This document shows, piece after piece, positions 6,315 through 6,868 of a DNA stretch of 6,868 nt (position 1 is its first letter; each line of letters opens with the position of its first letter). The stretch spans positions 1 to 6,868 of the forward strand of contig JBKEBP010000065.1 of assembly GCA_047973235.1 (NCBI GenBank), written 5' to 3'. Origin of the DNA: Aequitasia sp047973235. Its GTDB lineage: Bacteria > Bacillota > Clostridia > Lachnospirales > Lachnospiraceae. The notes beneath the pieces are model-generated. The model was not told where the DNA came from. It saw nothing but the letters and a program-made list of their open reading frames with translations, and made no database searches. Position numbers and translations under genes: made by a program.

Positions 6315-6868
6315 CTACTTTTTAAACTTCTTTCCTAAGAAAAAAGCGATAACTCCACCAATAGCGATAACTCCCAAAACAATAATCAGGAACATTTTAT
6401 CGCCTGTTTGAACATTTTTAACAAACGTTTCAATTACTGTCTTTTCGACTTCAATCGTTTGTCCTTCGTCCTCAATATCTTTATGCTCTGCATATGGTTC
6501 TTCACCATCTTCGGTAACAATAACGATTTCTTCAAACGCTACTAGACGTTTATTCTCTAACCCTTTTGTATCAAGGCTTAGTGGTACTCTTACTTCGCCT
6601 GTTTCTTCATCTACTGTAAATTCTAGTTCGGCAGTTACCTTTTCACCATTTACTACTACTGGATCACCTGTTTCATAGTCCATTACAGTTAAATAGGCTT
6701 TGTAATCATTGCCTTTACTGAATTTGTCATATTTGATAACATCAACTAAGTTTTTAACACCATCAGCAGTTACAAATTTGTTTTCTGTATCTAACTCAAA
6801 AAATTGTGTTCCAATGGTTGGAGTCACAACTTCAATCGTTTGTCCTTCGTCCTCAATATCTTTATGCT
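6315..6868 (-). CDS. VaFE-repeat surface protein with C-terminal sortase signal (5' part missing)
   Basis: The frame is open to the right edge; 183 residues plus stop are visible, so the N-terminus lies outside the window. The GTG at 6827 is internal, not the start. The visible part holds the end of one repeat (residues 1-13), one complete repeat of 127 residues, and the anchor. The complete repeat has the hallmarks of T-Q ester-bond (VaFE) domains: a Thr near the start (T20 in TIGTQFF), VAFE at 109-112, and HKDIEDEGQT with Q136. In this family the Thr and Gln side chains form an ester crosslink helped by the Glu, giving stiff, protease-resistant stalks. NVQTG at 151-155 is followed by a hydrophobic helix (158-177) and KKFKK, a sortase sorting signal. 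NVQTG resembles sites reported for sortase B in C. difficile. Such proteins are frequent adhesin-like cargo of Firmicutes conjugative elements; adhesion here is inferred. The gene ends at a clear terminator. Confidence 0.92.
   Translation of the reverse strand, partial: HKDIEDEGQTIEVVTPTIGTQFFELDTENKFVTADGVKNLVDVIKYDKFSKGNDYKAYLTVMDYETGDPVVVNGEKVTAELEFTVDEETGEVRVPLSLDTKGLENKRLVAFEEIVIVTEDGEEPYAEHKDIEDEGQTIEVEKTVIETFVKNVQTGDKMFLIIVLGVIAIGGVIAFFLGKKFKK
6448..6487. repeat. Direct repeat copy 1, end of the last VaFE domain
   Basis: This 40-base stretch is identical to 6829-6868. It encodes the end of the repeat domain, including the HKDIEDEGQT block with the ester-forming Gln. The two copies are 381 bases (127 codons) apart, which sets the repeat unit of the surface protein. 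Confidence 0.95.
6829..6868. repeat. Direct repeat copy 2, cut by the window edge
   Basis: Identical over all 40 visible bases to 6448-6487, and probably longer because the window ends inside it. It encodes the end of the preceding VaFE domain in the same frame, so the protein carries at least two such domains in tandem. Confidence 0.95.

Noticed and set aside
6825..6827. GTG as start of a 170-residue surface protein
   Set aside because: The frame continues without a stop to the edge and encodes the end of another repeat domain, so the GTG is an internal Val codon.
1..6868. Possible reassigned TGA codon, because none of the six visible stops is TGA
   Set aside because: All genes are intact in the standard code, Trp positions use TGG, and six stops in AT-rich DNA are too few to mean anything.
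1..6868. CRISPR array, tRNA, rRNA, insertion sequence or attachment site
   Set aside because: I saw no spaced repeats, no tRNA-like folds, no transposase and no terminal inverted repeats; nearly all of the window is coding sequence of the transfer genes.

Overview
The window is an AT-rich stretch in which every supported gene lies on the minus strand. Genes are packed with gaps of 1 to 28 bases and have strong AGGAG-like ribosome binding sites. It reads as part of the conjugation module of an integrative and conjugative element of the Tn1549/CTn type found in low-GC Firmicutes, most likely Clostridia or relatives. The gene order resembles the CD1108 to CD1113 block of Clostridioides difficile conjugative transposons; that match is from memory of the family, not from a search.

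In transcription order (right to left) the window holds: the C-terminal end of a sortase-anchored surface protein built from VaFE (T-Q ester-bond) repeats (6868-6315); a 161-base leader with two rho-independent terminator-like hairpins in series (6314-6154); a small Maff2-family, VirB2-pilin-like membrane protein (6153-5812); a VirB6/TrbL-like polytopic channel protein (5783-4932); a PrgI-family (VirB3-like) inner-membrane protein (4919-4542); a VirB4-like ATPase with intact Walker A and B motifs (4540-2102); a soluble protein of unknown function (2077-1469); and a membrane-anchored CHAP-domain cell-wall hydrolase of the CD1108 type that runs off the left edge (1464-1).

Together these encode most of the core of a Gram-positive type IV secretion system. 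VirB4 supplies energy, PrgI and VirB6 form the membrane channel, the Maff2 protein may be a pilin-like or channel subunit, and the CHAP hydrolase opens the peptidoglycan. The VaFE protein could promote contact with the recipient or surroundings. The coupling protein, relaxase, integrase and cargo genes are not in the window.

I do not see a clearly new biological system. The parts worth a second look are regulatory and structural: two intercistronic hairpins that each hold the upstream stop codon in the loop, a possible mutually exclusive RNA fold in the tandem-terminator leader, a VirB4 stop followed by an in-frame downstream gene lacking a ribosome binding site, and nucleotide-identical sequence shared by two VaFE repeats.
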